Assembly: GCF_034262375.1 (NCBI RefSeq)
Contig: NZ_CP139558.1
Coordinates: forward strand, 3,038,001-3,102,000
Origin: Mucilaginibacter sabulilitoris
Lineage (GTDB): Bacteria > Bacteroidota > Bacteroidia > Sphingobacteriales > Sphingobacteriaceae
Reading direction: 5' to 3'
Length of the DNA stretch: 64,000 nt
In this document: piece after piece, positions 1 through 10,103 of the stretch
Position numbering within the stretch: position 1 is the stretch's first letter
Layout: each line of letters opens with the position of its first letter
The notes under the pieces: model-generated
Database searches by the model: none
The model's input: only the letters and a program-made list of their open reading frames with translations
Told to the model about the DNA's origin: nothing
Translations under genes and position numbers: made by a program

Positions 1-378
1 CATGGGTTGAATGGCAGGGTGGTCACGGGCAGTCTGCATGGCTTTGATCTTTTCAGTCACATCACCATAGCGCACCAGCAACTCCACCTGCTGTAATGCC
101 TTGAACTCACTTGACATTTTATTATGCAGCATGTTCACCAGGTTATCCTGCATATGATCCGAAGGCAGGAAAGTAAACAAGGCATCTGCGGAAAAAAGCC
201 CGGTCTTATCTCTAAAATCTACATAGATATTATCAAGGGCGATGTCGGCTTCGCAGATCACACCGACCTGGTTGCGCTTTCCCAAAGGATCAGCTAACAA
301 CTCAGGATGGACAAATACCACCACGCCCCGCAGCTTGTCGTTTGCGCCGGATATTTTAAAGAAATCTAAATCATTCAT
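1..378 (-). CDS. Hypothetical ICE protein, C-terminal part cut by window edge
   Basis: An ATG at 378-376 opens a frame that runs for 126 codons to base 1 without a stop, so the gene continues to the left of the window. The N-terminal half (VVFVHPELLADPLGKRNQVG, later GLFSADALF) aligns with the next gene upstream (384-797: LVLVHPQLLTDPAEKKNQIG, ALFSADALL), so the two are tandem paralogs separated by 5 bp. No enzyme motif or signal peptide is seen. The protein is probably cytoplasmic. Its position directly downstream of the coupling-protein gene suggests a role in the ICE, but no function can be assigned. Confidence 0.75.
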   Translation of the reverse strand, partial: MNDLDFFKISGANDKLRGVVVFVHPELLADPLGKRNQVGVICEADIALDNIYVDFRDKTGLFSADALFTFLPSDHMQDNLVNMLHNKMSSEFKALQQVELLVRYGDVTEKIKAMQTARDHPAIQPM

Positions 379-383
379 GTCAT

Positions 384-797
384 TCAGCGGCTTACGCTAT
401 AATCCTGCTTCAATCCCAGTTCTTCTTCGAGTGAAGCCATGCTATATTCCAGAACTACCGGGTTATCACGGGAAATTTCAATCGCCTGCCTGTGATCCTT
501 TGTCAGGTTTGAATTGGCGAGCATCCCCACCTTTAGCAGGTCTTTAAAATCCTGCGTATTCATTTTCAGGTGATCACGCAAAGTGTCAAAATGAATACTG
601 CCGGGTTTTTTCAAGACCAGCAATGCATCGGCAGAAAATAATGCCTGCCCCTCGCTGCCAAAGCTGACGACGACGTTGTCGTTTTCGATCTCCGCTGAGG
701 CAATGATTCCGATCTGGTTCTTTTTTTCGGCGGGATCGGTCAATAATTGGGGGTGTACCAGCACTAAGGTGCCGGACAGTTCGTCATGTTTGTTCAT
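384..797 (-). CDS. Hypothetical ICE protein, tandem paralog of the gene at 1-378
   Basis: A 137-residue soluble protein of mixed alpha/beta character with no signal peptide. Residues about 10-60 (VLVHPQLLTDPAEKKNQIGI through FSADALLVL) match the neighbour at 1-378. The last third is acidic and helical (ASLEEELGLK). It follows mobC by 30 bp on the same strand and precedes its paralog by 5 bp, so all three are probably co-transcribed. The function is unknown to me. The duplication is seen directly in the sequence; any role in conjugation is inferred from position. Confidence 0.75.
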   Translation of the reverse strand: MNKHDELSGTLVLVHPQLLTDPAEKKNQIGIIASAEIENDNVVVSFGSEGQALFSADALLVLKKPGSIHFDTLRDHLKMNTQDFKDLLKVGMLANSNLTKDHRQAIEISRDNPVVLEYSMASLEEELGLKQDYSVSR

Positions 798-827
798 GGT
801 AAAATGTTTTAAAAATGATCAGCGTTT

Positions 828-2849
828 TTATTTCGGTTGGGCGATCTGTTTCATACTGCCTTTGGGCAGCACCTGTACCTGCGGGATCGGTTTGCGGAAG
901 GATTCGACAATGGTGTCGACCTCGCTGTTAATGCGCATAAAGTTTTCGCGCAGGATTTCTTCCTTGCGCCCCGCGAAATCATAATACACTGGCAGCTCGC
1001 GGTAGCCCGCTTCTTCTGCGCTTAATTCCGCGGCACTCAGGTTCACTTTGCAATTGATGGCTGAGGTTTCAAACTTTCCCGTATAAACCTCCTGTACATC
1101 GGCAGCGATCAGGCCGACCATCTCGCCTGTATTGAGCGAAGCCATTTTACCCGCAGGGATCAATGGCTCTAATTTTTCCTGTAACGATGTTGAGGTTTTA
1201 TTACGGTCGATGGACAGGCTTTCACCGATCTGTTTATTCTTGCCAAACAGTCTTTCCAGCCAATCTAATGTTTCCTTGTTTCTGACGGAACCGGCCAGCA
1301 CATTGCCTACGACTGCGGTTATCGTAGCAGCGGTATCTTTCCCGTAATGCTGATTGAACTGCGGCAGCTCCTGTAAACCCATCAATATGGCGACCTTATT
1401 ACTCCTGGCCACTGCCAAAAGGTTTTCGATCTTGTAAGTATATAATGTCGGAATCTCGTCAATGATCAAAGCCGAGGGCAGATTGCCTTTGCTGTTGATC
1501 AGCTTGGTCAGACGGTTCATCACCACCGAATAACAGGCCGAGTTGATGTTTTGCGTATTGGGGTCGTTCGCCAGCACCACGATACCGGGCGTGGCCTTGT
1601 CCGATATCTTCAAATTGAAATCATCTCCCGAAAAGACCCAAAAGGTCTCTTTCGTGGCTAAGCGGCTGATAAATATCTTCAGGGTACCGATCTGCCCTTC
1701 CAATTGCGGAAAGGCTTTAGTGACGTAAGCGCTTTTGAAAGGTGATAATAATGAAACCAGTTCCGGCTCAGAAAAAAGCGTATTAAAAATATCCTCGTAG
1801 GAATGGTTCAAAAAGGACAACACATGCGGAAAGCTGGAATATTTGCCCCCCGCATGTTTGGAAAAAAAATAAATGCAAGCTGCTAAGAAGTTAATAGCCG
1901 ATTGGGTGAAGAACTGGTCGCTGCCGCCCGATTTATCCCCCTTTTTCATCGCTTCCACTAACCCCTCGGCACCCTCGGAAGCATCAGCCAGTGAACGCAG
2001 GTAATCGGCCCGCCAGGGATTGGTACGGCGGCTGCGCTCCACATCGTTTAAGTTAATCACATGAAAATCATAGCCCTTGCACTTACCCTGCTGCTTGGCT
2101 AACAGGTAGTGGTAATAAGCGATCTTTCCGAGATCGGGATACTTATAATCGTAGACTACTGTACAAAATCCTTTACCGATCATCTGCCGGATGAAGGGGT
2201 TGACGATGCCAAAGGACTTGCCTGACCCCGGCGTACCGATCAGGATCGTGCCCCGAAAGGGATTGACGATATTGATCCAGCCCGAACGTACTTTGTTCTT
2301 GTAATAAAACTGCATGGGGATATTCACCGAATAAGGCGTAACCACCGGCTTGACTGGCTGCATAAAGCTTTCGCCCTCTACATTCCAGATATCCTTGCCC
2401 AAGCCGGAGCGGATCATCTTGGAAACATTATCCATCGAAACGCTGACGAGGATAGCCCCAAACAGCGAACAAAGCATATAACCTAAGTTCCACCAGGTGG
2501 TATAAACAAAGGCTAAGGAACCGGCACGGCCATATAAAAATGCCCCGCCAAAGAACAGAAGCAGCCCCAAAGCCAGAGGGTAAAGGATATGCAGTTTGGG
2601 ATCAAGCTCCTGTTTCTTTTTGGCTAAGGTACCTATGCTGACCAGGCAGATCAGCAGCAGTGTTGCCAGCTTGCTGTACAGTAAATTACTGTAAATAAGC
2701 ACATGGCTCAGTTTTTCTACCGGCCCATAAAAAAAGCCCCAGAATGGGGCTTTCAGATAAACAAATATAGCGGCCTCGAGTGCTATGGACACATAAATGA
2801 GGCATTGCATAAAGCCATGCAACTTGTGTTGCTCGTGGGTTTCTTCCAT
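828..2849 (-). CDS. mobC: MobC-type coupling protein (VirD4/TraG-like T4CP, YWFCY N-terminus)
   Basis: This 673-residue inner-membrane ATPase should link the relaxosome to the mating-pore channel and pump the DNA strand. The N-terminal ~135 residues hold about four hydrophobic segments typical of the YWFCY domain found in Bacteroidota coupling proteins. A Walker A motif (GTPGSGKS, residues 205-212) and a Walker B-like IIDEIPTLY near residue 445 follow, with VVYDYKYPDLGK between them as in VirD4 proteins. Length is normal for the family. In CTnDOT-type elements mobC lies next to mobA/mobB; here it is about 18 kb away, at the far end of the tra operon. Confidence 0.93.
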   Translation of the reverse strand: MEETHEQHKLHGFMQCLIYVSIALEAAIFVYLKAPFWGFFYGPVEKLSHVLIYSNLLYSKLATLLLICLVSIGTLAKKKQELDPKLHILYPLALGLLLFFGGAFLYGRAGSLAFVYTTWWNLGYMLCSLFGAILVSVSMDNVSKMIRSGLGKDIWNVEGESFMQPVKPVVTPYSVNIPMQFYYKNKVRSGWINIVNPFRGTILIGTPGSGKSFGIVNPFIRQMIGKGFCTVVYDYKYPDLGKIAYYHYLLAKQQGKCKGYDFHVINLNDVERSRRTNPWRADYLRSLADASEGAEGLVEAMKKGDKSGGSDQFFTQSAINFLAACIYFFSKHAGGKYSSFPHVLSFLNHSYEDIFNTLFSEPELVSLLSPFKSAYVTKAFPQLEGQIGTLKIFISRLATKETFWVFSGDDFNLKISDKATPGIVVLANDPNTQNINSACYSVVMNRLTKLINSKGNLPSALIIDEIPTLYTYKIENLLAVARSNKVAILMGLQELPQFNQHYGKDTAATITAVVGNVLAGSVRNKETLDWLERLFGKNKQIGESLSIDRNKTSTSLQEKLEPLIPAGKMASLNTGEMVGLIAADVQEVYTGKFETSAINCKVNLSAAELSAEEAGYRELPVYYDFAGRKEEILRENFMRINSEVDTIVESFRKPIPQVQVLPKGSMKQIAQPK

Positions 2850-2858
2850 AAAATTGAT

Positions 2859-2949
2859 TTTTAATGGCAGTCAGGAGGGCTAACGCCGTTCCTCCATAAG
2901 TGATTTGTTTTTTAATGGTTGGAGGGCTGCCTGCGGCGGTCTTCCATAA
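2859..2949. repeat. Two tandem imperfect ~41-bp hairpin repeats upstream of mobC
   Basis: The blocks 2859-2899 and 2909-2949 both begin with TTTTAATGG, contain GGAGGGCT, then a C/G-rich stretch, and end in (C/T)TCCATAA. Each can fold through GGAGG...CCTCC or GGAGG...CTTCC pairing. They fill most of the gap between the methylase gene and mobC. They could set mobC translation or transcript processing. The function is inferred and unproven. Confidence 0.45.
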
Positions 2950-2963
2950 TAAAACAATAGAAA

Positions 2964-3464
2964 TCAAAGATTAAAGCGTTCAATTGAGGCAATTGTATCA
3001 TGGATCGCCCCGCCATGGCTGAACAGAGCAATCCGTTCCAAAGAAAATTTTCTTCCGGCACCCATTACGATGGAATGGTAGCCAAATGTGATGACGATGC
3101 CACCCAGGGACAGGCAGCGGGGTATTTCGTCTTTCAGTTGCCGGAACGGGCTGCAAATATTGCCCTTGTACAGCTCCATACTTTTCCTGATCGCATAGGG
3201 TGGGTCAAGCAAAACGGTATTAAATGGTTCTCCAGACCAGTTGCTTAACAATTTCAGCGCATCCAGATGATAATGTGCAGCCATTTCCGGGTCAAGGTCG
3301 TTCCTGACCTCATCCACACCGAGCAAGGTCGGACCTGCAAACAAATTGAGCACCCGGCCCTCGCAGTGCTTTTCCACCCATTTTCTGACCGGCTTAACGG
3401 AAAAGGTATAGCGATGCAGCGGACAGCGGTAATGTTCAAACTGCACCATAAGTAAATAAATCAA
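2964..3464 (-). CDS. Small DNA methyltransferase-like protein (DPPY motif)
   Basis: A 166-residue protein with a motif I-like LFAGPT (about residues 41-46), an acidic RNDLDP loop (54-59) and a catalytic DPPY tetrapeptide (87-90). These are the hallmarks of SAM-dependent amino-methyltransferases, most often adenine-N6. No target-recognition domain is evident and the length is short, so it may be a minimal or orphan enzyme. Met6 (3449) is a plausible alternative start. It sits 7 bp downstream of the methylase-helicase gene, in the same transcription unit. A role in self-protection of the ICE against host restriction is inference. Confidence 0.8.
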   Translation of the reverse strand: MIYLLMVQFEHYRCPLHRYTFSVKPVRKWVEKHCEGRVLNLFAGPTLLGVDEVRNDLDPEMAAHYHLDALKLLSNWSGEPFNTVLLDPPYAIRKSMELYKGNICSPFRQLKDEIPRCLSLGGIVITFGYHSIVMGAGRKFSLERIALFSHGGAIHDTIASIERFNL

Positions 3465-3471
3465 AATGTAA

Positions 3472-6400
3472 TTATCGCGTTAAATCTTCTGCTGAATAAT
3501 CGATGCCCAAAAGGTGTGCACGGCGGATCATCAGCAAGTTTTCAGAATGATCAAGGGAAACAATGGTTGCCTTTTCTTCGGTTTGCTCTTCGGCCCGTTC
3601 TTCTTCAGGCGCAGTTTGCTTTTGGCTTGCCTTGATCTTAGCAGCAATTTCCTGTTCCAGCCTGCGCAGTTCAACCCGCAGTTCAACCAGTTCCTGTTCT
3701 TTTTCAAAGGTCTTCTGGCTGAGTTCTGTTAAGGTCGGAATCTCCGTAAGCAGTTCGTTCTGCTCTTTTTCATATTTTTCCCGCAAGCCGGTAACTTTAT
3801 CAATCGCATTCAGGAAATAACGGGCAGCCATTTTGGGGTTATCGATGTTGGGGTTCCCGCCGTTGGTCTGATATTTGATGCCGCCCGGCCCTTCAGCAAA
3901 CAGGTGGTTTTGCATACGATATTTGAATAAACCCTGGTCTTCATACCCCTCGCGCTGCTGGCGGATATAGAGGTCAAAGCCATATAAAGTGCCGATCTTT
4001 TTTTCTTCCAATTCACCTTTGCCCGGCTGCCAGCCCCTGTACTGTGCGATAATCTTATTGCCCAATGCTTCCGCATCCGCCGATGGAAAATCCGTCAATT
4101 GAATGGGATTCAATTTATTGCCCTCCTTGTTATGCTTCAATTGCGAAGTATACAGGGCTTCGTCCCGGAGCAGGCCCTCCATCGTGCCTTTGATCTCACT
4201 TAATCTTTTTTCGGCAGCTTCCAGGCTGTAGCGGTTACGGGCGACCTCGCGGAAGTGGGCCGATTTCCAGCCTTCTAACTGTGCGACTTTCTTTTCAACC
4301 TTTGCCTTTTCCAACAGGGTGGTGTCGCCCGAAAGGATGGCGATATATTCGGAAAAGTTCATACCGCTTTTTTCATCCAAAGCGCCTTCATCAAGTGTCC
4401 GTACATTCAGCTCACAGTTTTTCATCTGCGAGATAAAGGTCTGCTTGTTCTTTAACAGGTTGAACTTGTAAGCGTCCAGCGATTGTTCGACTCCATAAAT
4501 AAAGTTAAACACCTTGTTGTCATAAAACTTTTTCGCCAGCCAGTTACCCTGCCTGGCACCGCGGCCGTCGCGCTGTTCCAGATCGCTTGGACGCCACGGT
4601 GTGTCAAAATGATGCATTGCTAATACCCTTGCCTGGACATTCAACCCTGTGCCCGCCTTGTCGGTACTACCCAACAAAAGCCGGATTTCACCGGCGTTCA
4701 TTTTACGGAACAGTTCCGGCTTTTGCCGGTCTGTCCAGTCGTGAATATAGGTGATCTCATGTGCCGGGATGTCAAAATCGCGAACCAGTTTATCTTTTAA
4801 TGCATCATAGATATTGAATACTCCAGGCTTCGGTGTGCCAATGTCGCTGAACACAATTTGCGTTCCCTTGTGCTGGTTGCTAAGGTTGTAAATTTCGGCG
4901 ACCTTACGCGCGCATACGTTGACCTTGTTATCCGGGTGGTCGTCATAATCCGGGTCGATGAGCCGCATATCCGCCGACATTTTCTTGGCGTAATTGGTGG
5001 CGATCAGCATCCGGGCATTATCTTCCTCTGCAGTCAGGCGCGGACGGCCTAACAGGGTCGCGTCGCCCGTTTCGGCAAACTGCATTAGCTTTTTGATAAA
5101 GTCCTGCTGGTCGGGTGTCGGGTGAATGTTTACTAATGTTTCCGAAAGCTCAGGCTTATCCAGGTTGATGTGTTTGGCTGTCTTATAATCGGTGATCTCG
5201 TTATAAAAAAGCGCCAGTTCGGGTACCTTGATGAAATGACGGAAGCGTTCCTTCGCAGTAATCTGGTTAGTGACAGAAAACTCAAAGTCCGTTGTCTTCT
5301 TGGCAAATACTGCTGCCCAGGCATCAAAGTTGCTGATGCTTTGCCGTTCAAGTTCGTTTGGCCGCAGGTATTTGAAGATCAAATACATCTCCGTTAAGCT
5401 ATTCGAGATCGGTGTGCCGGATAAAAAGGTCACGCATAGATCGGCATTAAACTTTTGCTGTAAGGTGCGTACTGCAAACAACATGTTGAGCGCCTTCATG
5501 CTGCCGTCCTGGTTACCCAAACCGGCTACGCGGTTGTGCCGGGTGGTAAACGTCAGGTTCTTGAACTTATGCGATTCGTCCACAAAAAGGTGGTCAATAT
5601 TCATTTCGAGAAAATCGATACCGGAATCCTTTTTATTTTCGAGCGTATATAATATATCCTCTAATTTGGCTTCGAGGTTCTTTTTGCGTAGTTCCAGCCC
5701 TTTAAGGATCGAGCGCGAAACTTCACCGCCTAAAGATTTGAGCGTATCCAGGTCTGCCTGGATGTTATCCAGTTCAGCTTCAAGTATCTGTTGCTGCACT
5801 TCGGGTGATTGCGGTATCTTGCCGAACTGATCGTGCGTCAGGATGATACAGTCCCAATTGTTGTTCTTGATCTGGTGAAAAAGCGTTTGCCTTTTCACCG
5901 GCGTAAAATCATTTTCACCCGGTGCCAGTATTTTCGCATGCGGATAAGCCTTCCGATATGTATCGCTGATCTGCCCGACATTGGCCTTGAGTGCCAGGAT
6001 CATGGGTTTTTGGACGATGCCCAACCGTTTCATTTCCTGTGCGGCAACGATCATGGTCAGGGTTTTACCGAGACCCACTTCATGATCGATCAAAGCGCCC
6101 CGGTTCTGAATGATCCGCCATGCGGCATTACGCTGCGAACTATACAAATCCTCGATGCCCAGTGCCTTGCGGTCAAGGCCTGGAAAAGCCAGATGGCTGC
6201 CGTCGTACTCGCGCAGGACATAGCAGTTAAAAGTCGTATTGTACAGGGCCTCAATGGCATTTTTCTCGCTGCCTGGCAATTCGCGCAGCCATTCCTCAAA
6301 GCGGCTGCGGATCGATTCGATCTTCTGGTGCCCCAGTTGGATAGCTTCGTTATCCGGCAACCTGACTGCCGTATCGCCCGTGCCAACCTTGTAGCTGAAA

Positions 6401-9009
6401 TAAGGGCTTGTGTTTTCCAGCGCATGTTCCAAAAGGGCCGCGCCCTTCATTTTAATACCGGACTTCGGCATAATGGCAAATTCCTCGTCCGTTTTGGCGT
6501 TGCCGTTTTTATAAGTAACCTTAAAACTATCAGCCGATGAGAAATATTCGATATGGGTGTCCAGCCCAAAAAGGTCGCTGGCAAACTGCTGGTAATAGTT
6601 CACCGGCATCCAGCGTTCCCCCAGGTTAAAGTCCAGCAGCTCAAAAGGTATCTTTTCCGGCTGTACCCGCCTGATCGCCGCCAGGCTTCGCGCGATCTGC
6701 AAATCATCCGGATTAACTTCAGCAACCTGTTCGGCAAGTGATAGCTTTTGAACTACATTTCCTGAAAGGTAGCTATCGTTCGTTTCCCAGGTGCGGTTAA
6801 CCGGGTTCATCAGGATTTTGCCATCCAGCTGGCGGATGATCGCATATTCATCCAGCCCGGTCATGGTACTCATATAACCGAGGTCAACAATACCCTTGTC
6901 ATTCAAGCTCCGCGCCAATGCTTCGGCCGGATCATCGGTATGCAGGCCTTCCTGCTGTGAAAACACCGGGCCGAAGAAGATGTCAGATTTTGTCCAGGCC
7001 TCATTTTCCCGCCTTTCCAATGACGATAGCACCACGAACCCCAAAGCGGCATCCTGTAAAATGCGGTTACGGTTGCTGCCTTTGTTCAGGTCGCCAAATT
7101 TTCCAGTAAAGTTTTCATAATCCCGGTTGAGCAAAATCCGCAAATGAGGCTGAACCTGCAAAGCTTCTGCTTCCTTGGCAAACAGTTCCATGTAACTGTC
7201 CCGCAGCGCGATGTACTGCCTGAAAAACGACAGATCATTTTGACTATCGAAAGGTTTGAAGTCAGCCTGACCGTTTTCGATCAGCCCGGTCAAACCCGCC
7301 TTGCCTTCATGGATCACCAAAGTATCCCGCTTATAAAAGGGCTTTATACTAGTAAATGGGACCGGGCGGTCAGGCATTAATTCAAAGACAGATTCCAAAC
7401 TGCGGTCGCCTTCATAGCGGTAATCATGCCCGAACTGTTTCAGCTTCGCTGACAAGGCCTTTAATTCATAGGTCAGCGTATTGCCGCTGACCCACTTACT
7501 GGAAAAGCTTAATTCCTGAACGTTGCTGAATAATTTATACAGATAGCGGCCGGATTGTTTGGCCTGCGCCGTAATGAGCACAATACTGTCATGATCTGGC
7601 CTCGCGGTCGTGCGAATGGTGCTGATCTGTCTGCCGGTTGCAGGCTCAACAAAGGCTTTATCCAGATCGGATAAATAGCCTTGCGCCTGGTCGTTATTAA
7701 GGGTCGGTGCGTCAAACAGGCCCAATTGACCCTGGCCGGAAATAGCTGAAGCCTGTACTTCGGGCTGTGGCAGAAAAGTAAAAAACCGCGCGATCGGCAC
7801 GGTTTTACTTTCAGTTTTGCTGGCCGATCGTTCACCGGCCAGCCGCTGTTGTAAGGCTTTCCAGCGATCCAGGTCAAAATTGGCGGCTAAGCCTTTCGCG
7901 ACCTGCTTCCTTAGCGGCTGCCGGATGTCTTCGAGCGGGCCTTTCTGCCAAATCCGTTGGCTGGGTTTGCCGTACTGGTTCTTTCCCTCGCCGATAGTAT
8001 CGGCCAAAAACAACTCAGGGTGCCGTTCAATGTAGGCATTGATCGAAAATTTACCGTAGCTGTTTTCTTGTTCGACCGTTTCGATCAGCAGCAATTCGGC
8101 TGAAGTAAAAGCCTCTTTGTGATCGTTCTTCTGAACCAATAGCAAATGGCTCGGGGCTTCGGTATTGGCCGTGTCTTTCATCAGGTTATCCGGCAGAACC
8201 GACAGACTGATAAAATCCGCCGAAGTGAATACATGCTTGCGCCCCAGGGTATTGGAGGCCGTATTCAGAAAAGCATCCGTTACTAAAAAAGCCAGCAAAC
8301 CGCCATCACCTAATTTATCCAGGCCCTTAGCAAAAAAATAGTCATGAATCTTGCTGGTTACCGCGCTGCCCTGGTAGGCCGGGTCGAATACCCTGAAATT
8401 ACCAAAGGGGATATTGCTGGTTATCAAATCATATTTGCCTTTTTCGTCCGGGGCGGTTTCCTCAAAGCCGCGAACCTGAACAATACTATCTACCGGTAAG
8501 CTCATCATCAGCGCCATCAATACCTTGCCGGTCAGCTCATCCTTTTCCACCGCGTTGAACTCCTGCAAGTCCGGGAAGGCCTTAACAGCTTCGGTAACAA
8601 AGATACCCGCACCAGCGCTCGGCTCATAAAGGCGTTGGGGCAAGATGCCTTGATCCTTCATTGCAGCGTATAACGCGCCTGGCACCAGGTCGGGCGTATA
8701 AAATGCGGTGGAGATGCTGCTTTTCATCGCATCTATCGCCGACTTATAATCGGCAGGCGACAATTTTTCCTGTAACAATTCATACAATTGAACCACCATC
8801 GGATGCAGGCGAAGGTCATTGGCGGAAGCATTTTGCTGTACCCATTCTTCGACAGGACCGGCACCGAACAGAATGGCCTTCAAACCGCCGAACCCGGCAT
8901 AATTTTTAAAAATTTCTACCTGTTCATCGGTGTAACTATCCTGCTCCGAAAAGGCAATGGTCAGCGCGGCGATATTGCCTGCCAGTTTTTTTGAACTGTT
9001 AAAAGCCAT
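3472..9009 (-). CDS. Giant N6-adenine methylase - SF2/SNF2-like helicase fusion
   Basis: About 1845 residues. The N-terminal part has a SAM-binding EPSAGAGIF (about 129-137) and a variant motif IV SNIPFG (about 198-203) in place of NPPF/Y. The central and C-terminal helicase part has GLGKT (about 978-983), VDESH (about 1143) and a motif VI-like [10 protein letters not shown] (about 1476), with a coiled-coil tail. Such fusions are common in Bacteroidota conjugative elements and in phages (anti-restriction type); the exact role is not established here. The start at 9009 is preferred over 9039 because GGAAGGAG lies just before it, and it leaves only an 11-bp overlap with the upstream gene. The coding frame is intact throughout. 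Confidence 0.88.
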   Translation of the reverse strand: MAFNSSKKLAGNIAALTIAFSEQDSYTDEQVEIFKNYAGFGGLKAILFGAGPVEEWVQQNASANDLRLHPMVVQLYELLQEKLSPADYKSAIDAMKSSISTAFYTPDLVPGALYAAMKDQGILPQRLYEPSAGAGIFVTEAVKAFPDLQEFNAVEKDELTGKVLMALMMSLPVDSIVQVRGFEETAPDEKGKYDLITSNIPFGNFRVFDPAYQGSAVTSKIHDYFFAKGLDKLGDGGLLAFLVTDAFLNTASNTLGRKHVFTSADFISLSVLPDNLMKDTANTEAPSHLLLVQKNDHKEAFTSAELLLIETVEQENSYGKFSINAYIERHPELFLADTIGEGKNQYGKPSQRIWQKGPLEDIRQPLRKQVAKGLAANFDLDRWKALQQRLAGERSASKTESKTVPIARFFTFLPQPEVQASAISGQGQLGLFDAPTLNNDQAQGYLSDLDKAFVEPATGRQISTIRTTARPDHDSIVLITAQAKQSGRYLYKLFSNVQELSFSSKWVSGNTLTYELKALSAKLKQFGHDYRYEGDRSLESVFELMPDRPVPFTSIKPFYKRDTLVIHEGKAGLTGLIENGQADFKPFDSQNDLSFFRQYIALRDSYMELFAKEAEALQVQPHLRILLNRDYENFTGKFGDLNKGSNRNRILQDAALGFVVLSSLERRENEAWTKSDIFFGPVFSQQEGLHTDDPAEALARSLNDKGIVDLGYMSTMTGLDEYAIIRQLDGKILMNPVNRTWETNDSYLSGNVVQKLSLAEQVAEVNPDDLQIARSLAAIRRVQPEKIPFELLDFNLGERWMPVNYYQQFASDLFGLDTHIEYFSSADSFKVTYKNGNAKTDEEFAIMPKSGIKMKGAALLEHALENTSPYFSYKVGTGDTAVRLPDNEAIQLGHQKIESIRSRFEEWLRELPGSEKNAIEALYNTTFNCYVLREYDGSHLAFPGLDRKALGIEDLYSSQRNAAWRIIQNRGALIDHEVGLGKTLTMIVAAQEMKRLGIVQKPMILALKANVGQISDTYRKAYPHAKILAPGENDFTPVKRQTLFHQIKNNNWDCIILTHDQFGKIPQSPEVQQQILEAELDNIQADLDTLKSLGGEVSRSILKGLELRKKNLEAKLEDILYTLENKKDSGIDFLEMNIDHLFVDESHKFKNLTFTTRHNRVAGLGNQDGSMKALNMLFAVRTLQQKFNADLCVTFLSGTPISNSLTEMYLIFKYLRPNELERQSISNFDAWAAVFAKKTTDFEFSVTNQITAKERFRHFIKVPELALFYNEITDYKTAKHINLDKPELSETLVNIHPTPDQQDFIKKLMQFAETGDATLLGRPRLTAEEDNARMLIATNYAKKMSADMRLIDPDYDDHPDNKVNVCARKVAEIYNLSNQHKGTQIVFSDIGTPKPGVFNIYDALKDKLVRDFDIPAHEITYIHDWTDRQKPELFRKMNAGEIRLLLGSTDKAGTGLNVQARVLAMHHFDTPWRPSDLEQRDGRGARQGNWLAKKFYDNKVFNFIYGVEQSLDAYKFNLLKNKQTFISQMKNCELNVRTLDEGALDEKSGMNFSEYIAILSGDTTLLEKAKVEKKVAQLEGWKSAHFREVARNRYSLEAAEKRLSEIKGTMEGLLRDEALYTSQLKHNKEGNKLNPIQLTDFPSADAEALGNKIIAQYRGWQPGKGELEEKKIGTLYGFDLYIRQQREGYEDQGLFKYRMQNHLFAEGPGGIKYQTNGGNPNIDNPKMAARYFLNAIDKVTGLREKYEKEQNELLTEIPTLTELSQKTFEKEQELVELRVELRRLEQEIAAKIKASQKQTAPEEERAEEQTEEKATIVSLDHSENLLMIRRAHLLGIDYSAEDLTR

Positions 9010-9265
9010 GATTTTCTTCTCCTTCCAGGTATTCGGCAATGGTGCCGGTTATGGCATATCGCAGCAGGCGGCTGTCCTCACTTTCGGGGAACCCAAACTC
9101 ATCGAACAAAAATTTGCAGGCTGCCAGTAAATTCAGCAGCTCGTATACAAGGATGCCGCTGATATGAAAAGCCAGGTGCGTTTGCTCGAACTCATCCTCG
9201 AAGATTTCCTGCAAATAATCATAGCGTTCGCGTTCGTCCGGTTCCAGTAATTTTAAAGGGTTCAT
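8999..9265 (-). CDS. Small acidic hypothetical protein of the tra operon
   Basis: An 88-residue acidic, helical protein beginning [20 protein letters not shown] and lacking a signal peptide or clear membrane span. Its ATG shares one base with the traN stop (TGATG) and its end overlaps the giant methylase-helicase by 11 bp, so translation is probably coupled on both sides. No family is recognised. Tight packing inside the transfer operon makes it a real gene; a chaperone or adaptor function for one neighbour would be a guess. Confidence 0.75.
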   Translation of the reverse strand: MNPLKLLEPDERERYDYLQEIFEDEFEQTHLAFHISGILVYELLNLLAACKFLFDEFGFPESEDSRLLRYAITGTIAEYLEGEENHGF

Positions 9266-10101
9266 CAGATGGGGATGGTATCCGCATCGAGCACGTCCTG
9301 GTAAGTAATATTCAATGTGATCACCCGTCCCGAAAGCTGTTTTTCGCTTAATTCGATATGCAGGACTTTATTGCCGGGGAAGGTCATTTTTTTCAGGATG
9401 ATGATGTTGCGGTAGGTCTTTTGAAAAAGCGGGTTGGTAAAAAGGATAAATTCGGGCTTGAGTTCTACCGACTGGATATTGGTCGCTTTGGTGATCTTTT
9501 TATCGTCAATATGAAACCGCAGATCGGCGATGTCATAAGTCAGGTTGGTACTGTTGCGGTAGCCAATGTCAATAAACACATAATCTCCGGCGGTATAGAT
9601 ATGGTGCAGTTCCGCCTTCAGACCAAAAGCCTTTGTTTTTTCAATCGCTTTTCCGGGCCGTTTACAAAAGAGGTTGAGCGAAAGCTGCCTGAGCTGGTTT
9701 TGCGAAAGCCCGATACCCGAAATATCGAGGGGCCGCGTATCGGCCGGGTCAATGGTGATCTCCGTTCGCGAATCCCTTGCCGTGATCGAATCTGCGCGGA
9801 TAACATGGTATTGGGTGATAAATTTTTCACCGGCAATTGTGATCACCGCATCCGCCAGGTTGACAGAATCCTTCAGCCGGATGCGCAGTACATTTTTAAG
9901 CGGGAGGTCGCCAATAACCGACTTCGCCGAGATATCGACGTACTGGATCGGTTCCGGTGAAATGAACTGCACCGATACATTTTCGGGCAGGTAGACAATC
10001 GGCAAAGCGTTCTTTTTAATGCCTTCCGCGAACGGTGTTAATTGGGCATAGCTGCGCAGGCTTGCGGTAATGACGGCAAGGAAAAAAAGTAGTTTTTTCA
10101 T
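9265..10101 (-). CDS. traN: Conjugative transposon protein TraN (DUF4138)
   Basis: A 278-residue exported protein: MKKLLFFLAVITASLRSYAQ is a signal peptide, and the rest is beta-rich, as in the TraN/DUF4138 family of Bacteroidota mating-pore proteins (VirB9-like position in the gene order). It should lie in the periplasm or outer-membrane part of the transfer channel. It follows traM by 2 bp and overlaps the next small gene by 1 bp, so it is part of the tra operon. The assignment rests on sequence style and on the order traJ-K-L-M-N. Confidence 0.88.
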   Translation of the reverse strand: MKKLLFFLAVITASLRSYAQLTPFAEGIKKNALPIVYLPENVSVQFISPEPIQYVDISAKSVIGDLPLKNVLRIRLKDSVNLADAVITIAGEKFITQYHVIRADSITARDSRTEITIDPADTRPLDISGIGLSQNQLRQLSLNLFCKRPGKAIEKTKAFGLKAELHHIYTAGDYVFIDIGYRNSTNLTYDIADLRFHIDDKKITKATNIQSVELKPEFILFTNPLFQKTYRNIIILKKMTFPGNKVLHIELSEKQLSGRVITLNITYQDVLDADTIPI

Positions 10102-10103
10102 TA

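Noticed and set aside
2686..2967. 93-codon minus-strand gene overlapping the start of mobC
   Set aside because: It is a different frame of the mobC membrane domain and of the duplicated hairpin unit.
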